Positions 44,883 to 54,313 of a stretch of 64,000 nucleotides of DNA are shown here, in pieces. Each line of letters opens with the position of its first letter. The stretch's first letter is position 1. The position numbers were made by a program, and so were the translations under genes. The notes below the pieces were generated by a model. It made no database searches and had not been told where the DNA came from. It saw only the letters and a program-made list of their open reading frames with translations. The DNA is from Nonomuraea guangzhouensis (GTDB taxonomy: Bacteria > Actinomycetota > Actinomycetes > Streptosporangiales > Streptosporangiaceae): the NCBI RefSeq assembly GCF_019396345.1, contig NZ_JAHKRM010000052.1, positions 1 to 64,000 on the forward strand. Reading direction: 5' to 3'.

Positions 44883-46904
44883 GTGCCAACGGCACAGCCA
44901 CTCAGAACGGGGGATCCGCGGCGGCTCGGCGCCTACGAGCTGTCCGGGCGTCTGGGTGAGGGCGGCCAGGGCGTGGTGTACCTCGGGACGAGGATCGAGG
45001 ACGTCTACGCGGTCAAGCTGCTGCACGGACCCGTGGGGGACGAGAAACTGGCGTTCCTGCGGGAGGTGGAGTTGGCCAAGCAGGTGGCGCGGTTCTGTAC
45101 GGCCCAGGTGGTGGACGCCGGGTTCGACGAGGGCCGGCCGTACATCGTGAGCGAGTACGTCGACGGGCCGTCGCTGCAGCGCGAGGTGGCGATCACCGGT
45201 CCGCGCCGGGGCGCGGCGCTCGAACGGCTCGCCGTGAGCACGATCACCGCGCTGGCGGCGATCCACCGCGCGGGCATCGTGCACCGCGACTTCAAGCCGC
45301 AGAACGTGCTGCTCGGCCCGGACGGGCCACGGGTGATCGACTTCGGGCTGGCCAGGGCGCTGGACGCGGCGGCCACGGTGAGCGGGCGGGGAGTCGGCAC
45401 GCCCGCGTACATGGCGCCGGAGCAGATCACCGCCTCGGCCCTCACGGGGGCGGCGGACGTCTTCTCGTGGGGCGCCACGATGTGCTTCGCGGCCAACGCG
45501 TCGGCGCCGTTCGGGCAGGACTCGGTGGCGCCGGTGCTGCACCGCATCCTGACCGCGCCGCCGGAGCTGGGGCGGCTGGACGGGCGGCTGCGGGAGCTGG
45601 TGATGGCGTGCCTGGACAAGGACGCCAGGAACCGGCCCGCCAGCCGGGAGTTGCTGCTCGCGTTACTGGGCGACAACGACTTCGTGCCGCCGGAGGTGCT
45701 GCGCTCGCCGCCGCCGCACATCCTGCGGGCGCTGCCTGCTCCGTCGGTGGCGCACGGAGCGGCGAACCGGTTGCCGATGGCCGAGCCCGAGGCGACGGGG
45801 GCGCCGGCCGGTTACCGGCTGCGCGGCGCCTCGCCGGACGACGGCACCTCCTGGCCGCCGATCGTCCCCCGGCAGGACTCCGGGGAGCCGGACGTGCGGT
45901 GGGACGGCGCCGAGGACGTTGGCCCGCCATACGATGGCGCCGGCTCCTCCCGGGGACCCTGGGGTGAGCCAGGGAGGCGCACGCGCCAGGCCGTGGGCCG
46001 GGCGGCGCTGGCGGTCACCGCCGCGCTCCTGGTGAGTGGCGCCGTGCTGGTCGCCGTACTGCTGCCGACGGTCAGGGACGAAAATCAGGTACGTCCGCAG
46101 GCGGTCGAGCGGCCGTCCGTCGTGACGACCGGACCGCCCTCGACCGCGACCGCGCCCGAACTCGGCCGGTCGCCGGCCAAGCGGGGAGAGCGGGCGCTGG
46201 GCGGCCATCTGCCGGCCACGCAGTCTCCGCCCGCCGGGCTCGCCGTGGTGCGGGTGCCGGCGCTGGCCGGGATGGAGCAGTCGACGGCGATCAAGGCCAT
46301 CAAGCGGGCCGGGTTCGCGGTGGGGGCGGTCACACAGGTCGACTCGCGGGAGAAGATCGGCAAGGTGGTGAGCAGCAGTCCCGCCGGTGGGGTCACGGCG
46401 GCGCGGGGGAGCACGGTCTCGCTTCAGGTGTCGGCGGGGCTGGCGGTTCCGGCGGTCGTCGGGCTGGGGAGCGAGCGGGCGGAGGCGGCGCTGACCGGTG
46501 CCGGGCTGGTGGTGGGCGAGACCTCGAGCACCTGTTCCGACCGGCCGGACGGGCAGGTGCTGTCCAGCCGGCCGGGGGCGGGCAGCCGGGTCTCCGGTGG
46601 TACGAAAGTGGCGCTGGTTCTCGCCCGCCACGGGGCCGCGGTGCCGGCCGTCGCCGGGGAGTCCAAGGCGGCGGCTCGGACCGCGCTCCAGGCGGCCGGG
46701 TTCACCGCGAGCTTCAAGACGCAGGTGGTCACGGACGACGAGCAGGTGGACGTGGCGCTGGCGCAGAGCGTGGCAGCGGGGAGCTGCGCCAAGCCGGGCG
46801 CCACTGTGGTCGTGACCGTCGGCGTCGCGGGCCAGAGCGACCCCGATCCCACCGAGCCCACACCGACGGTCACCACCTCGGAAACCTCTCAGCCCCCGGA
46901 GTGA
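44883..46904 (+). CDS. PASTA-domain serine/threonine protein kinase
   Basis: A 673-aa transmembrane kinase. The Hanks-type domain has YELSGRLGEGGQGVVYLGT (P-loop), Lys45 in YAVKLL, H134-R135-D136 in GIVHRDFKPQNVLL, the DFGLA loop and GTPAYMAPEQ. A Pro-rich linker precedes one membrane helix (about 370-396). The outside part has three PASTA repeats (about 456-660: VPALAGMEQSTAIKAIKRAG, VPAVVGLGSERAEAALTGAG, VPAVAGESKAAARTALQAAG), which in this family sense peptidoglycan. GTG 44883 has a GGAGG site. It is the PknB/PrkC-like architecture, possibly serving cell-wall signalling. Confidence 0.92.
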   Translation: MPTAQPLRTGDPRRLGAYELSGRLGEGGQGVVYLGTRIEDVYAVKLLHGPVGDEKLAFLREVELAKQVARFCTAQVVDAGFDEGRPYIVSEYVDGPSLQREVAITGPRRGAALERLAVSTITALAAIHRAGIVHRDFKPQNVLLGPDGPRVIDFGLARALDAAATVSGRGVGTPAYMAPEQITASALTGAADVFSWGATMCFAANASAPFGQDSVAPVLHRILTAPPELGRLDGRLRELVMACLDKDARNRPASRELLLALLGDNDFVPPEVLRSPPPHILRALPAPSVAHGAANRLPMAEPEATGAPAGYRLRGASPDDGTSWPPIVPRQDSGEPDVRWDGAEDVGPPYDGAGSSRGPWGEPGRRTRQAVGRAALAVTAALLVSGAVLVAVLLPTVRDENQVRPQAVERPSVVTTGPPSTATAPELGRSPAKRGERALGGHLPATQSPPAGLAVVRVPALAGMEQSTAIKAIKRAGFAVGAVTQVDSREKIGKVVSSSPAGGVTAARGSTVSLQVSAGLAVPAVVGLGSERAEAALTGAGLVVGETSSTCSDRPDGQVLSSRPGAGSRVSGGTKVALVLARHGAAVPAVAGESKAAARTALQAAGFTASFKTQVVTDDEQVDVALAQSVAAGSCAKPGATVVVTVGVAGQSDPDPTEPTPTVTTSETSQPPE

Positions 46905-46922
46905 CAGCCGCCCCGCATATGG

Positions 46923-48149
46923 CTAGCTCTCTCCCGAGGGGGTGACGATCACGCCCTCCAGGCGGGATCTCTCGGCCGCCCAGGCGATCAGATGGCTGTG
47001 CAGGCTCTCGCTCGGCGAGGAGAGGATCGGCGCGCGGTCGCGGGTGCGTACCGCGGTCAGGAAGGCGTCGACCAGCGCCTTGTCGCCGCCCCCATGCCCG
47101 CCGGCCGCTGTTCCGTCACCGACCGGCCGAGTGTCGACGGTCTCCTGCTCGCCGGTGCGGAAGTCGGTGACGTCGAGCCGATCGCCGTCGCCCTCGATCG
47201 AGCCGTGGGTGCCGAAGATCCGGGTCTGCCGGCGCAGGGCGGGGGTGAAGGCGGTCATGGTGAAGGAGACGGTGACACCGCCCTCGAACTCCAGGTTCAC
47301 CACCTGGTGGTCGACCACGTCGTTGTCGCAGGCGTACACGCACCTGCCGTACGGGCCGGTCCGGAGCGCTTGGAGGATGCCGTGCTCGGAGAGGTCGTCG
47401 GTGACCACGTTCAGCGGCCACACGTCCCTGCCCGCCAGCGGCAGGTAGACGCGCTTGGCCGAGTAGGGGCAGGTGTCCTCGACGGCGCAGTCGAGGCAGC
47501 GGTCGGCCGCGCCCTCGGGCCGGTGCTCCGGCCTGAAGTGCTTGAGGCCGCCGAACGACGACACCTTGGCGACCTGCCTGCCGGTGAGGTGTACGAGCCA
47601 GTCGAGGTCGTGGCAGGACTTGGCGAGCAGCATGAACGTCGACTCGTCGGACCTGCGCCAGTTGCCGCGTACGTAGGAGTGCGCCTGGTGCCACCAGCCG
47701 ACCGGCTCCAGGTGCTGGATGCTGACGATTTCGCCGATCCGGCCGGAGTCGAGCAGCGCCTTCAGCGTGCGGGTGTACGGGGTGTAGCGCAGCACGTGGC
47801 AGACGGCGAAGATCGCGTCGGAGCGTTCGGCGGCGGCCACGATCGTCCGGCAGTCGTCCTCGGAGACGGCCATCGGCTTCTCCAGCAGGATGTCGTAGCC
47901 CAGCTCGGCGAACCGCACCGCGGGCTCGACATGATCGGCGTCCTGCGTCGCGATGATCACGGCGTCCGCCTGCCGGGGGAGCGCCGCCAGCTCGCGCCAG
48001 TCCGCGTACTGCGCCGCGCCGGGGTGCCTGGCCCGGCGGCTCTCGACCGGATCGGCCACCGCCACCACCCGCGCTCCGCCGGACTCGACGGCATGGCGAG
48101 CGTAGGAGGTCCCCCGGGAGCCCGCGCCGACGACGGCCAGCGTGATCAT
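46923..48149 (-). CDS. Gfo/Idh/MocA family oxidoreductase
   Basis: A 408-aa NAD(P)-dependent dehydrogenase. LAVVGAGSRGTSYARHAVES is the Rossmann P-loop, DYDILLEKPMAVSEDDCRTI (EKP motif) is the family hallmark, and the C-terminal half has an extended sheet (VNLEFEGGVTVSFTMTAFTP). A Cys cluster (DRCLDCAVEDTCPYSAKRVY) is present, a zinc-knuckle-like insertion seen in a subset of the family. The likely substrate is a sugar or inositol derivative. It is divergent from the ROK regulator. Confidence 0.9.
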   Translation of the reverse strand: MITLAVVGAGSRGTSYARHAVESGGARVVAVADPVESRRARHPGAAQYADWRELAALPRQADAVIIATQDADHVEPAVRFAELGYDILLEKPMAVSEDDCRTIVAAAERSDAIFAVCHVLRYTPYTRTLKALLDSGRIGEIVSIQHLEPVGWWHQAHSYVRGNWRRSDESTFMLLAKSCHDLDWLVHLTGRQVAKVSSFGGLKHFRPEHRPEGAADRCLDCAVEDTCPYSAKRVYLPLAGRDVWPLNVVTDDLSEHGILQALRTGPYGRCVYACDNDVVDHQVVNLEFEGGVTVSFTMTAFTPALRRQTRIFGTHGSIEGDGDRLDVTDFRTGEQETVDTRPVGDGTAAGGHGGGDKALVDAFLTAVRTRDRAPILSSPSESLHSHLIAWAAERSRLEGVIVTPSGES

Positions 48150-48164
48150 TCCGCCTCCACTTAT

Positions 48165-48176
48165 GTAACTAGTTAC
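48165..48176. promoter_or_regulatory. Candidate ROK operator
   Basis: GTAACTAGTTAC is a perfect 12-bp palindrome 15 nt before the Gfo/Idh start and 74 nt before the ROK start, well placed to control both. Confidence 0.65.
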
Positions 48177-48249
48177 CGTATGTCCGGCCGATGCTAGGAT
48201 CCGGGCAGTTAGCCGTCAATAGGGAAGTTATGGGAAAGGGTCGCGAAAG

Positions 48250-49347
48250 TTGACCGACCTCCGGCCGGGCGACGCTTCACTGTTGCGCAAGGTGAACACC
48301 CAGGCCACGCTCAGGGCCCTGCGGCGCGAGGGCGTGTCCACGCTGACCCGGCTCGGCCGGATCACCGGGCTGTCCAGGCAGACCGTCGAGACGGTGCTCG
48401 ACGAGCTGAAGGACCGGGGCTGGATCAGGGAGATCCCTCCGGACGAGGGCGTCATGGGGCGGCCCGCCCGCCGGTTCGGGTTCCGGGCGGACGCCGGCTA
48501 CGTGGTGGGCGCCGAGGTGGGCGGCGAGAAGATCGTCGTGTCGGTGGCCGACCTCAACGGCGAGGTCGTCGCCTGCGAACAGGTCGCCGTCTCCGAGGAC
48601 GCCGCCGCGCCCGAACGGCTGGAGGCCGCCCGCCGCACCGCACTGGCCTGCGTGGACGGCGCGGGCGTCTCCCGGGCGCGGGTGCTGGCCGTGTCGGCCG
48701 GCACGCCGGGCATCGTCGACCGCTCGGGGCGGGTGTCGCTGTCGCTCACGCTGCCTGGGTGGACGGGCGTGGATCTGGCGGGGCTGGCCGGGCGGTGGTT
48801 CGGCGGCCCGGCGCTGGCCGCCAACGACGCGAACCTGGCGGCGCTCGCCGAGCACTGGCGGGGCAGCGCCCAGCACGCCTCCGACGTCGTCTACATCCTG
48901 GTCGGCCATCGGCCGGGCGCCGGCATCCTCATCGGCGGACGGCTGCACGCCGGGCGGTCGGGAGCCGCGGGCGAGATCGGCACGCTGCGCCAGGTCGGCT
49001 GGGAGGACGCCGCGCGGGAGCTGGTCAAGGAGGGCGGCGCGGCCGAGGTGTTCGCGGCGGCGCGGGCGGGTGACGCCGGGGCGTTGCGCCGGGTGGACCA
49101 CTACGCCGAGAACCTGGCGATCGGCGCCTCGGCGCTGGTGCTGAGCCTCGACCCCGAGCTGCTGGTGATCGGCGGCGGCTACTCGCGGGCGGGCGACGTG
49201 CTGCTCGGCCCGCTCCGCCGGCACCTGGCCGAGCTCTGCGTGAGCGCGCCGGAGGTGGTCGCGTCCACGTTCAGTGCGGAGTCCGTCGCCTTGGGCGGGG
49301 TACGCCTGGCGCTCGACCACGTCGAACGCGAGGTGCTCGGCCTCTAG
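48250..49347 (+). CDS. ROK-family transcriptional regulator
   Basis: A 365-aa NagC/XylR-type repressor. The N-terminal winged HTH (VNTQATLRALRREGVSTLTR, LGRITGLSRQTVETVLDEL) precedes the actin-like sugar-kinase fold (ADAGYVVGAEVGGEKIVVSV, AVSAGTPGIVDRSG, LPGWTGVDLAGLAG, ANDANLAALAEHW, GRSGAAGEIG). The zinc-binding Cys cluster usual for active ROK kinases is not seen, as expected for some regulators. TTG 48250 follows a GGGAAAGGG tract. It probably responds to the sugar handled by the divergent Gfo/Idh enzyme. Confidence 0.9.
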   Translation: MTDLRPGDASLLRKVNTQATLRALRREGVSTLTRLGRITGLSRQTVETVLDELKDRGWIREIPPDEGVMGRPARRFGFRADAGYVVGAEVGGEKIVVSVADLNGEVVACEQVAVSEDAAAPERLEAARRTALACVDGAGVSRARVLAVSAGTPGIVDRSGRVSLSLTLPGWTGVDLAGLAGRWFGGPALAANDANLAALAEHWRGSAQHASDVVYILVGHRPGAGILIGGRLHAGRSGAAGEIGTLRQVGWEDAARELVKEGGAAEVFAAARAGDAGALRRVDHYAENLAIGASALVLSLDPELLVIGGGYSRAGDVLLGPLRRHLAELCVSAPEVVASTFSAESVALGGVRLALDHVEREVLGL

Positions 49348-49356
49348 ACGGCCCCT

Positions 49357-49884
49357 CTAGATGGCCAGCGCGGTGCGGACCAGCAGCTCGCGTACCGTCT
49401 CCTCCGGCAGGTCCATCGTCTGCACGACGCCCCACTGCAGGGCGCCGATCACGGCCCAGCCGCGGACCCGCGCCGCGGCGTCGGGGTCCGGTCCGGCGAG
49501 CCTGGCGAAGATCTCGTCCCTGAACGGCCTGATGGCCTCGCCCGGCGAGCCCGGCAGCGCGTCGTCGGCGCCGACGATCTCCTCCATCAGCAGGCGGATG
49601 ACCATGCGGTGGCGTACCACGAAGGTCGCCAGCGCCTCGACGAAGGCCTGCCGGTCGCCCGCGAAGTCCGTGTCCAGCAGGACGCACATGTCGTCGCCGG
49701 CCGGCGCGGTGAGTTCGGCGGCCAGCCGGTCCTTGGGGTGGAAGTGGTAGGCCACGGCCGTCTTGGTCAGGCCCACGGCGGCGGCGATGTCGGCCAGCGA
49801 GGTGGCCGCGTAGCCGTGGACCGCGAACAGCTCCCTGGCGGCGGCCAGGATCCGGGAGCGGGTGTCGTCGGCTGTGTTCATCAT
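49357..49884 (-). CDS. TetR-family regulator
   Basis: A 175-aa TetR protein with the HTH TRSRILAAARELFAVHGYAA, TSLADIAAAVGLTKTAVAYHF and HPKDRLAAEL. Adjacent ATGs at 49884 and 49881 can both start translation. It is divergent from the MMPL exporter gene with a palindrome between them, indicating a local repressor of that exporter. Confidence 0.87.
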   Translation of the reverse strand: MMNTADDTRSRILAAARELFAVHGYAATSLADIAAAVGLTKTAVAYHFHPKDRLAAELTAPAGDDMCVLLDTDFAGDRQAFVEALATFVVRHRMVIRLLMEEIVGADDALPGSPGEAIRPFRDEIFARLAGPDPDAAARVRGWAVIGALQWGVVQTMDLPEETVRELLVRTALAI

Positions 49885-49936
49885 CTCATTTCCCACTGAT
49901 CTACAGCCTTCGGATATTTCCTGTCTTAACGTATCT

Positions 49937-49952
49937 CTGTACGACCGTACAG
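49937..49952. promoter_or_regulatory. TetR operator before the MMPL exporter
   Basis: CTGTACG-AC-CGTACAG has perfect 7-bp arms 29 nt before the exporter ATG. The CTGTACGA half-site is the same as in the operator at 15965-16010, with a different spacing. Confidence 0.7.
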
Positions 49953-49980
49953 GACGGCCGTCGAGTTGGGGGAGCTGGCG

Positions 49981-52191
49981 ATGACGCGCTTTCTGGGACG
50001 ACTGGGCGGCTGGTGCGCGCGGCATGGGGTGATCGTGCTGGCGTTATGGGTGATCGCGGCGGCCGGACTGATGGGCGGCAGCCTGGCGCTCGGCAGTCCA
50101 GTGAGCAACGACGCGACCATCCCTGGCACCGACGCGCAGCGGGCGCACGACCTGATGCTCACGGGCTTCGGCCCCGGGTTCGCCGCGGGCGGGTCCGTGC
50201 AGCTGGTCGTCTACTCGGACAAGGGCCTGCTCATCGACAAGGCCAAGAAGGCGGCCGTGGAGCAGGCCGTGGACCGCATCCGCACGGTGCCGCACGTGGT
50301 GGCGGTCGATTCGCCGTACCGGCGGGGCGGCATCGCCGCGAACCTGAGCATCGGGCTCATCGCCATCCGCCTGCAGGGGAACGACACCACCAAGCTCGCC
50401 GAGACCACGCAGGCGCTGTCCAAGGCCGCGGACCCGGCACGGGCCGCCGGGCTGGAGGTCGTGGCCGCGGACGGCTCGACCCCGGCCGACAAGGAGATCA
50501 AGACCGGGCCCAGCGAGATCATCGGCGTGGTGTGCGCGCTGCTGGTGCTGGTCTTCGCGTTCGGGACGCTGACGGCGGCGCTGGTGCCGATCTTCACCGC
50601 GCTGGTCAGCGTCGTCACAGGACTGGGCGTGATCGGCCTGCTCGGGTACGTCGTGGACGTGCCGAAGCAGGCGGGCATCATGGCCACGATGATCGGGCTG
50701 GGCGTGGGCATCGACTACGCGCTGTTCCTGCTGTCGCGGCATCGCCGGCTGCTGGAGTCCGGCGTGCCGGTCGAGGAGTCGGTCCGGCGTACCGTGGCGA
50801 GCTCGGGCGGCGCGGTCGTGTTCGCCGGCGGCACGGTGATCATCGCGCTGAGCGCGCTGATGTTCGGCGGCTTCCCGCTGCTGAGCACGCTCGGGTGGAT
50901 CACCGGCGTCTCCGTCGTCTCCGCCGTGCTCACCTCCGTCACCTTGGTGCCCGCCCTGCTGGGCCTGCTCGGGCATCGCATCAACGCGCTGCGCATCCCG
51001 TTCCTCGGCAGGAAGCGCGCCGAGGGGTCAGGATGGGGCGGTTTGGGGGTGTGGGTGGCGCGGCGGCCGTGGCGGGTGCTGCTGGCGAGCGTGCTCGTGC
51101 TCGGCGCCCTAGCCGCGCCCGCCCTCGCGCTGCGGCTCGGGCCCCTCGACGCGGGGTACGAGGCGCGGGAGTCGGACTCGCGGCGCGCGTACGAGCTCAT
51201 GACCACCGGGTTCGGACCTGGCAGCAACGGCCCGCTGATCGTCGTCGCTACGCTCCCCGGCAAGGTGGCCAAGGCCACCGACCCCATCGTGGACCGGCTC
51301 TCGCGGGAGATCGACGCGGTGGACGGGACCGCGCACGTGGCCGCGGCGAAGCTCAACACCTCCGGCCGCTCGGTGATGATCCAGGTCATTCCCGACTACG
51401 CGCCGAGCGACAGCCGCTCCGCCGAGGTGGTGCGGGACGTCCGGGCCATCTCCGTGCCGGGCGTCGAGCTGAACGTGGGCGGCAAGGTGGCCGCCATGGT
51501 GGACGCGGGCGACCGGATGGCCGAGCGGACCCCGCTGGTCATCGGCGTGGTCGTGCTGCTCAGCGCGCTGTTGCTGCTGCTGGCCTTCCGCGCGCCGGTG
51601 CTCGCGATCAAGGCGGCGCTGATGAACCTCGTCTCCCTGGGCGCCGCGTTCGGCGCGCTGGCGCTGGTCTTCTCCATCGGCCTGGGGAGCGGGCTGGTCG
51701 GCATGGACGCCCCGTCGAGCGCCTCGTACCTCCAGACGATCTTCTTCAGCGTGCCGATCGAGAGCTTCGTGCCGCTGATGCTGTTCGCGGTGCTGTTCGG
51801 CCTGTCGATGGACTACGAGGTCTTCCTGCTGACCTCCGTACGGCAGGCCTACCTCAAGCACGGCGACAACGGCCGCGCGGTCGCCGAGGGGCTCGGCTCG
51901 ACGGGCCGGGTGATCACCTCGGCGGCGCTCATCATGGTGGCGGTGTTCGTCGCCTTCATCGCCTATCCGGATCCGATGGTCAAGACGTTCGGTGTGGGGC
52001 TTGCCGTGGCCGTCGCCGTGGACGCCACGATCATCCGCGGCTTCCTCGTCCCGGCCACCATGGTGCTGCTCGGCCGCGCGAACTGGTGGTGCCCCCGCTG
52101 GCTGGACCGCCTGCTGCCCAACCTGTCGGTGGAGGGGCACGAGGAAGAGCCCGCCGCCGCGCCGGCCAAGGATCTCGTCACCGCTGGGTAG
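49981..52191 (+). CDS. MMPL/RND-type lipid exporter
   Basis: A 736-aa protein with the MMPL layout: a first membrane helix (HGVIVLALWVIAAAGLMGGSL), a large outside domain, a bundle of helices (IIGVVCALLVLVFAFGTLTAA, IMATMIGLGVGIDYALFLLSRHRR), then the same pattern repeated (MDYEVFLLTSVRQAYLKHGD). The GIDYALFLLSR and MDYEVFLLT motifs hold the proton-relay Asp residues of the family. It would export a lipid or hydrophobic drug. ATG 49981 is set by GGGGGAGC 6 nt upstream. It is probably repressed by the divergent TetR. Confidence 0.92.
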   Translation: MTRFLGRLGGWCARHGVIVLALWVIAAAGLMGGSLALGSPVSNDATIPGTDAQRAHDLMLTGFGPGFAAGGSVQLVVYSDKGLLIDKAKKAAVEQAVDRIRTVPHVVAVDSPYRRGGIAANLSIGLIAIRLQGNDTTKLAETTQALSKAADPARAAGLEVVAADGSTPADKEIKTGPSEIIGVVCALLVLVFAFGTLTAALVPIFTALVSVVTGLGVIGLLGYVVDVPKQAGIMATMIGLGVGIDYALFLLSRHRRLLESGVPVEESVRRTVASSGGAVVFAGGTVIIALSALMFGGFPLLSTLGWITGVSVVSAVLTSVTLVPALLGLLGHRINALRIPFLGRKRAEGSGWGGLGVWVARRPWRVLLASVLVLGALAAPALALRLGPLDAGYEARESDSRRAYELMTTGFGPGSNGPLIVVATLPGKVAKATDPIVDRLSREIDAVDGTAHVAAAKLNTSGRSVMIQVIPDYAPSDSRSAEVVRDVRAISVPGVELNVGGKVAAMVDAGDRMAERTPLVIGVVVLLSALLLLLAFRAPVLAIKAALMNLVSLGAAFGALALVFSIGLGSGLVGMDAPSSASYLQTIFFSVPIESFVPLMLFAVLFGLSMDYEVFLLTSVRQAYLKHGDNGRAVAEGLGSTGRVITSAALIMVAVFVAFIAYPDPMVKTFGVGLAVAVAVDATIIRGFLVPATMVLLGRANWWCPRWLDRLLPNLSVEGHEEEPAAAPAKDLVTAG

Positions 52192-52251
52192 AGCGTCGGG
52201 TCTCCGCCTCTGTGACGGTCCGTGGTGGCTGGGGTCCTTCGGGGGAGAGGG

Positions 52252-52626
52252 CTAGCGAATCCACAGGCAGAACGGGTGGCCGTCCGGGTCGAGGTAGACC
52301 CGGACGTCATCCTGCGGCTGGTACTCGGCGAGTGTCGCGCCCGCCGCCACCGCGTGGGCGCCCGCGATGTCGAGGTCGTCCACCTCGATGTCGAGGTGCA
52401 TCATCATCCGCTGGTCGCCGGGGCCGGCGGGCCAGACGGGCGGGACGTGGTCCGGGTCGGTGTTGAACGACAGCCCGGCGCCACCGCCGTGCGGGGGACG
52501 GAGCGTCACCCAGCCGGGCTCGTCATCGTCGATCTGCCAGCCGAGGAGCCGCTGGTAGAAGACCGCCAGGGCCTTGGCGTCCGTGGATTCCAGCACGGTG
52601 GCGGAGAGCGCGAAATGTGGCGTCAT
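52252..52626 (-). CDS. VOC (glyoxalase-fold) protein
   Basis: A 124-aa protein of the vicinal oxygen chelate family. ALAVFYQRLLGWQIDDDEPG, MHLDIEVDDLDIAGAHAVAAG and VYLDPDGHPFCLWI mark two beta-alpha-beta-beta-beta units. Whether it is an enzyme (dioxygenase, isomerase) or a binding protein is not readable. Its ATG overlaps the cupin stop (ATGA), so it is the second gene of a two-gene operon. Confidence 0.85.
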   Translation of the reverse strand: MTPHFALSATVLESTDAKALAVFYQRLLGWQIDDDEPGWVTLRPPHGGGAGLSFNTDPDHVPPVWPAGPGDQRMMMHLDIEVDDLDIAGAHAVAAGATLAEYQPQDDVRVYLDPDGHPFCLWIR

Positions 52627-53135
52627 GGGACCATGTACTGGTCGTGGCGCAGGTACAGGTCCGTCCACTCCTCGTCGGTGAGCTGCCGGCCGGTGCTCAC
52701 GATCTCGGCGAGCTCCTCGAAGTACGCCTCGCGCGGCGCGCCCGGGGTGAACAGGATGAGCATCGAGACGGGCGCGCCGGACTCATTGCGGAACCCGTGC
52801 ACGCCGCCCTCCGGCACGTGCAGGAAGTCGCCGGGGTTGCCGTCCGCCCACTGCTTGCCGTTGTAGAGCTGGATGGTGCCGGACAGGACGTAGAAGGACT
52901 CCGTGATCGTCCGGTGGAAGTGCGCTCCGGCGCCGCCGGGGCGGGTGCCCATCTCCCAGCGGTACAGGCCGAACGCGCCGTTGGTCGTGGCGCCGGTGCT
53001 CAGGTAGTGGACGTCGGTGCCGCGGGGGTTGGCGCCGGGCGCGTACATCCGGAGGTCGGGAGGGGTGTCGGCCGCGCGCAGGATGCCGCTGGCCTCGCCG
53101 GCGTCGCCGAAGTAGCGGGCATCTGGGTAGGACAT
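52623..53135 (-). CDS. Cupin domain protein
   Basis: A 170-aa single-domain cupin. Motif 1 is GAHFHRTITESFYVLSGTIQ (metal His and Glu) and motif 2 is PGDFLHVPEGGVHGFRNESG (second His). These metal-bound barrels include dioxygenases and isomerases. It is translationally coupled to the VOC gene and transcribed in the same direction as the alcohol dehydrogenase 36 nt upstream, so the three may form one operon. Confidence 0.87.
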   Translation of the reverse strand: MSYPDARYFGDAGEASGILRAADTPPDLRMYAPGANPRGTDVHYLSTGATTNGAFGLYRWEMGTRPGGAGAHFHRTITESFYVLSGTIQLYNGKQWADGNPGDFLHVPEGGVHGFRNESGAPVSMLILFTPGAPREAYFEELAEIVSTGRQLTDEEWTDLYLRHDQYMVP

Positions 53136-53171
53136 TTCGTGACTCCTCGCTTTTCCTTGTGGAATGCGAGA

Positions 53172-54260
53172 TTAGAAGACGACCACCGTTCTTGCCACCG
53201 CGCCCTGCCGTACCTGCTCGACGGCCTCGTTGATCTGCTCCAACGCCACCCGTTCGGTGATCAGGCCGTTGAGGTCGAGGCGGCCGCGCAGGAACTGGCC
53301 GGCCAGCATCGGCAGGTCCCGGTGCGGGGCGGCGTCGCCGCCCTGGGTGCCCATGAGGCGGCGTGAGGAGAACAGCAGGGCCGGGTCGAGCTCGACGGGA
53401 TGACCCGCGGGCGGGCTGCCGACCATGACCGTGGTGCCGCCCGGCGCGGTCGCCGCGAACGCGCTCGCCAGCACGCCGGGGACGCCCGTGGCGTCGAAGG
53501 CGTAGTCGACGCCGCCCCTGACCAGCTCACCGACCTGGGCGGGGAGGTCGGCGGGGACCAGGGTGTGGGTGGCGCCGAACCGTTCGGCCAGCTTGAGCTT
53601 CTGGTCGGCCACGTCGGCGGCGACGATCGTGGTCGCGCCCGCCAGTACCGCGCCCTGGATGACGTTGAGGCCGACGCCGCCGCAGCCCACCACGAGGACG
53701 CTGGAGCCGGGCGTGACCTGGGCGACGTTCAGGACGGCGCCGACGCCGGTGATGACGCCGCAGGCCAGCAGGCACATCGCGGCGAAGGGCGCGTCCTCGG
53801 AGATCTTCACGCAGGTGGCCTCGCGGACCACGGCGTACTCGGCGAACGCGCCGATGCCGATGAAGCGCCGGGTCTCCTGGCCGTCGAGCGTGATCCTGGG
53901 CTCGCCGCCCATGATCGCGGTCATCCTGGCCGGGCCGGAGCACAGGTGGAAGCGGCCGGCCCCGCAGTTGCGGCACTTGCCGCAGGGCCCGCTCATGGAG
54001 ACGATCACGTGGTCGCCCGGCTTGACGGCGGTCACCCCGGCGCCGACGCTCTCGACGATGCCGGCGCTCTCGTGGCCGAGGATGAACGGCAGCTTGTGGA
54101 CGACCGGGCTCTTGCCGTCGATGGCCTTGAGGTCGGAGCCGCAGACGCCGGACGCCTTGATCTGTACGCGCACCTCTCCGGGGCCGGGGTCGGCGATCTC
54201 CACTTCGCGGATCTCCATGGGCTGGTGGAAGCCGGTCAGTACGGCCGCGCGCATGAGCAT
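53172..54260 (-). CDS. Zinc-dependent alcohol dehydrogenase
   Basis: A 362-aa medium-chain dehydrogenase. GVCGSDLKAIDG and LGHESAGIVESVGAGVTAVKPGDHV hold the catalytic-zinc Cys and His. GPCGKCRNCGAGRFHLC is the structural-zinc four-Cys lobe, and VLVVGCGGVGLNVIQGA is the NAD(P) fold. It oxidises an alcohol to a carbonyl. ATG 54260 or 54254 may start it. It is divergent from the Liv-type importer operon across a promoter flanked by two operators, and probably heads a unit with the cupin and VOC genes. Confidence 0.9.
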   Translation of the reverse strand: MLMRAAVLTGFHQPMEIREVEIADPGPGEVRVQIKASGVCGSDLKAIDGKSPVVHKLPFILGHESAGIVESVGAGVTAVKPGDHVIVSMSGPCGKCRNCGAGRFHLCSGPARMTAIMGGEPRITLDGQETRRFIGIGAFAEYAVVREATCVKISEDAPFAAMCLLACGVITGVGAVLNVAQVTPGSSVLVVGCGGVGLNVIQGAVLAGATTIVAADVADQKLKLAERFGATHTLVPADLPAQVGELVRGGVDYAFDATGVPGVLASAFAATAPGGTTVMVGSPPAGHPVELDPALLFSSRRLMGTQGGDAAPHRDLPMLAGQFLRGRLDLNGLITERVALEQINEAVEQVRQGAVARTVVVF

Positions 54261-54290
54261 GCGCTTCACGCTAGCCGGGCGGGTGATTGT

Positions 54291-54309
54291 GAGCAAGCGA
54301 TTGCTCGGC
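54291..54309. promoter_or_regulatory. Operator upstream of the ABC importer promoter
   Basis: GAGCAAGCGATTGCTCGGC contains the palindrome GAGCAA-GCGA-TTGCTC and 16 nt identical to the complement of the site at 43488-43503. It lies just before the importer's -35 and 30 nt from the alcohol dehydrogenase start, so it can govern both directions. Confidence 0.75.
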
Positions 54310-54313
54310 ACCG

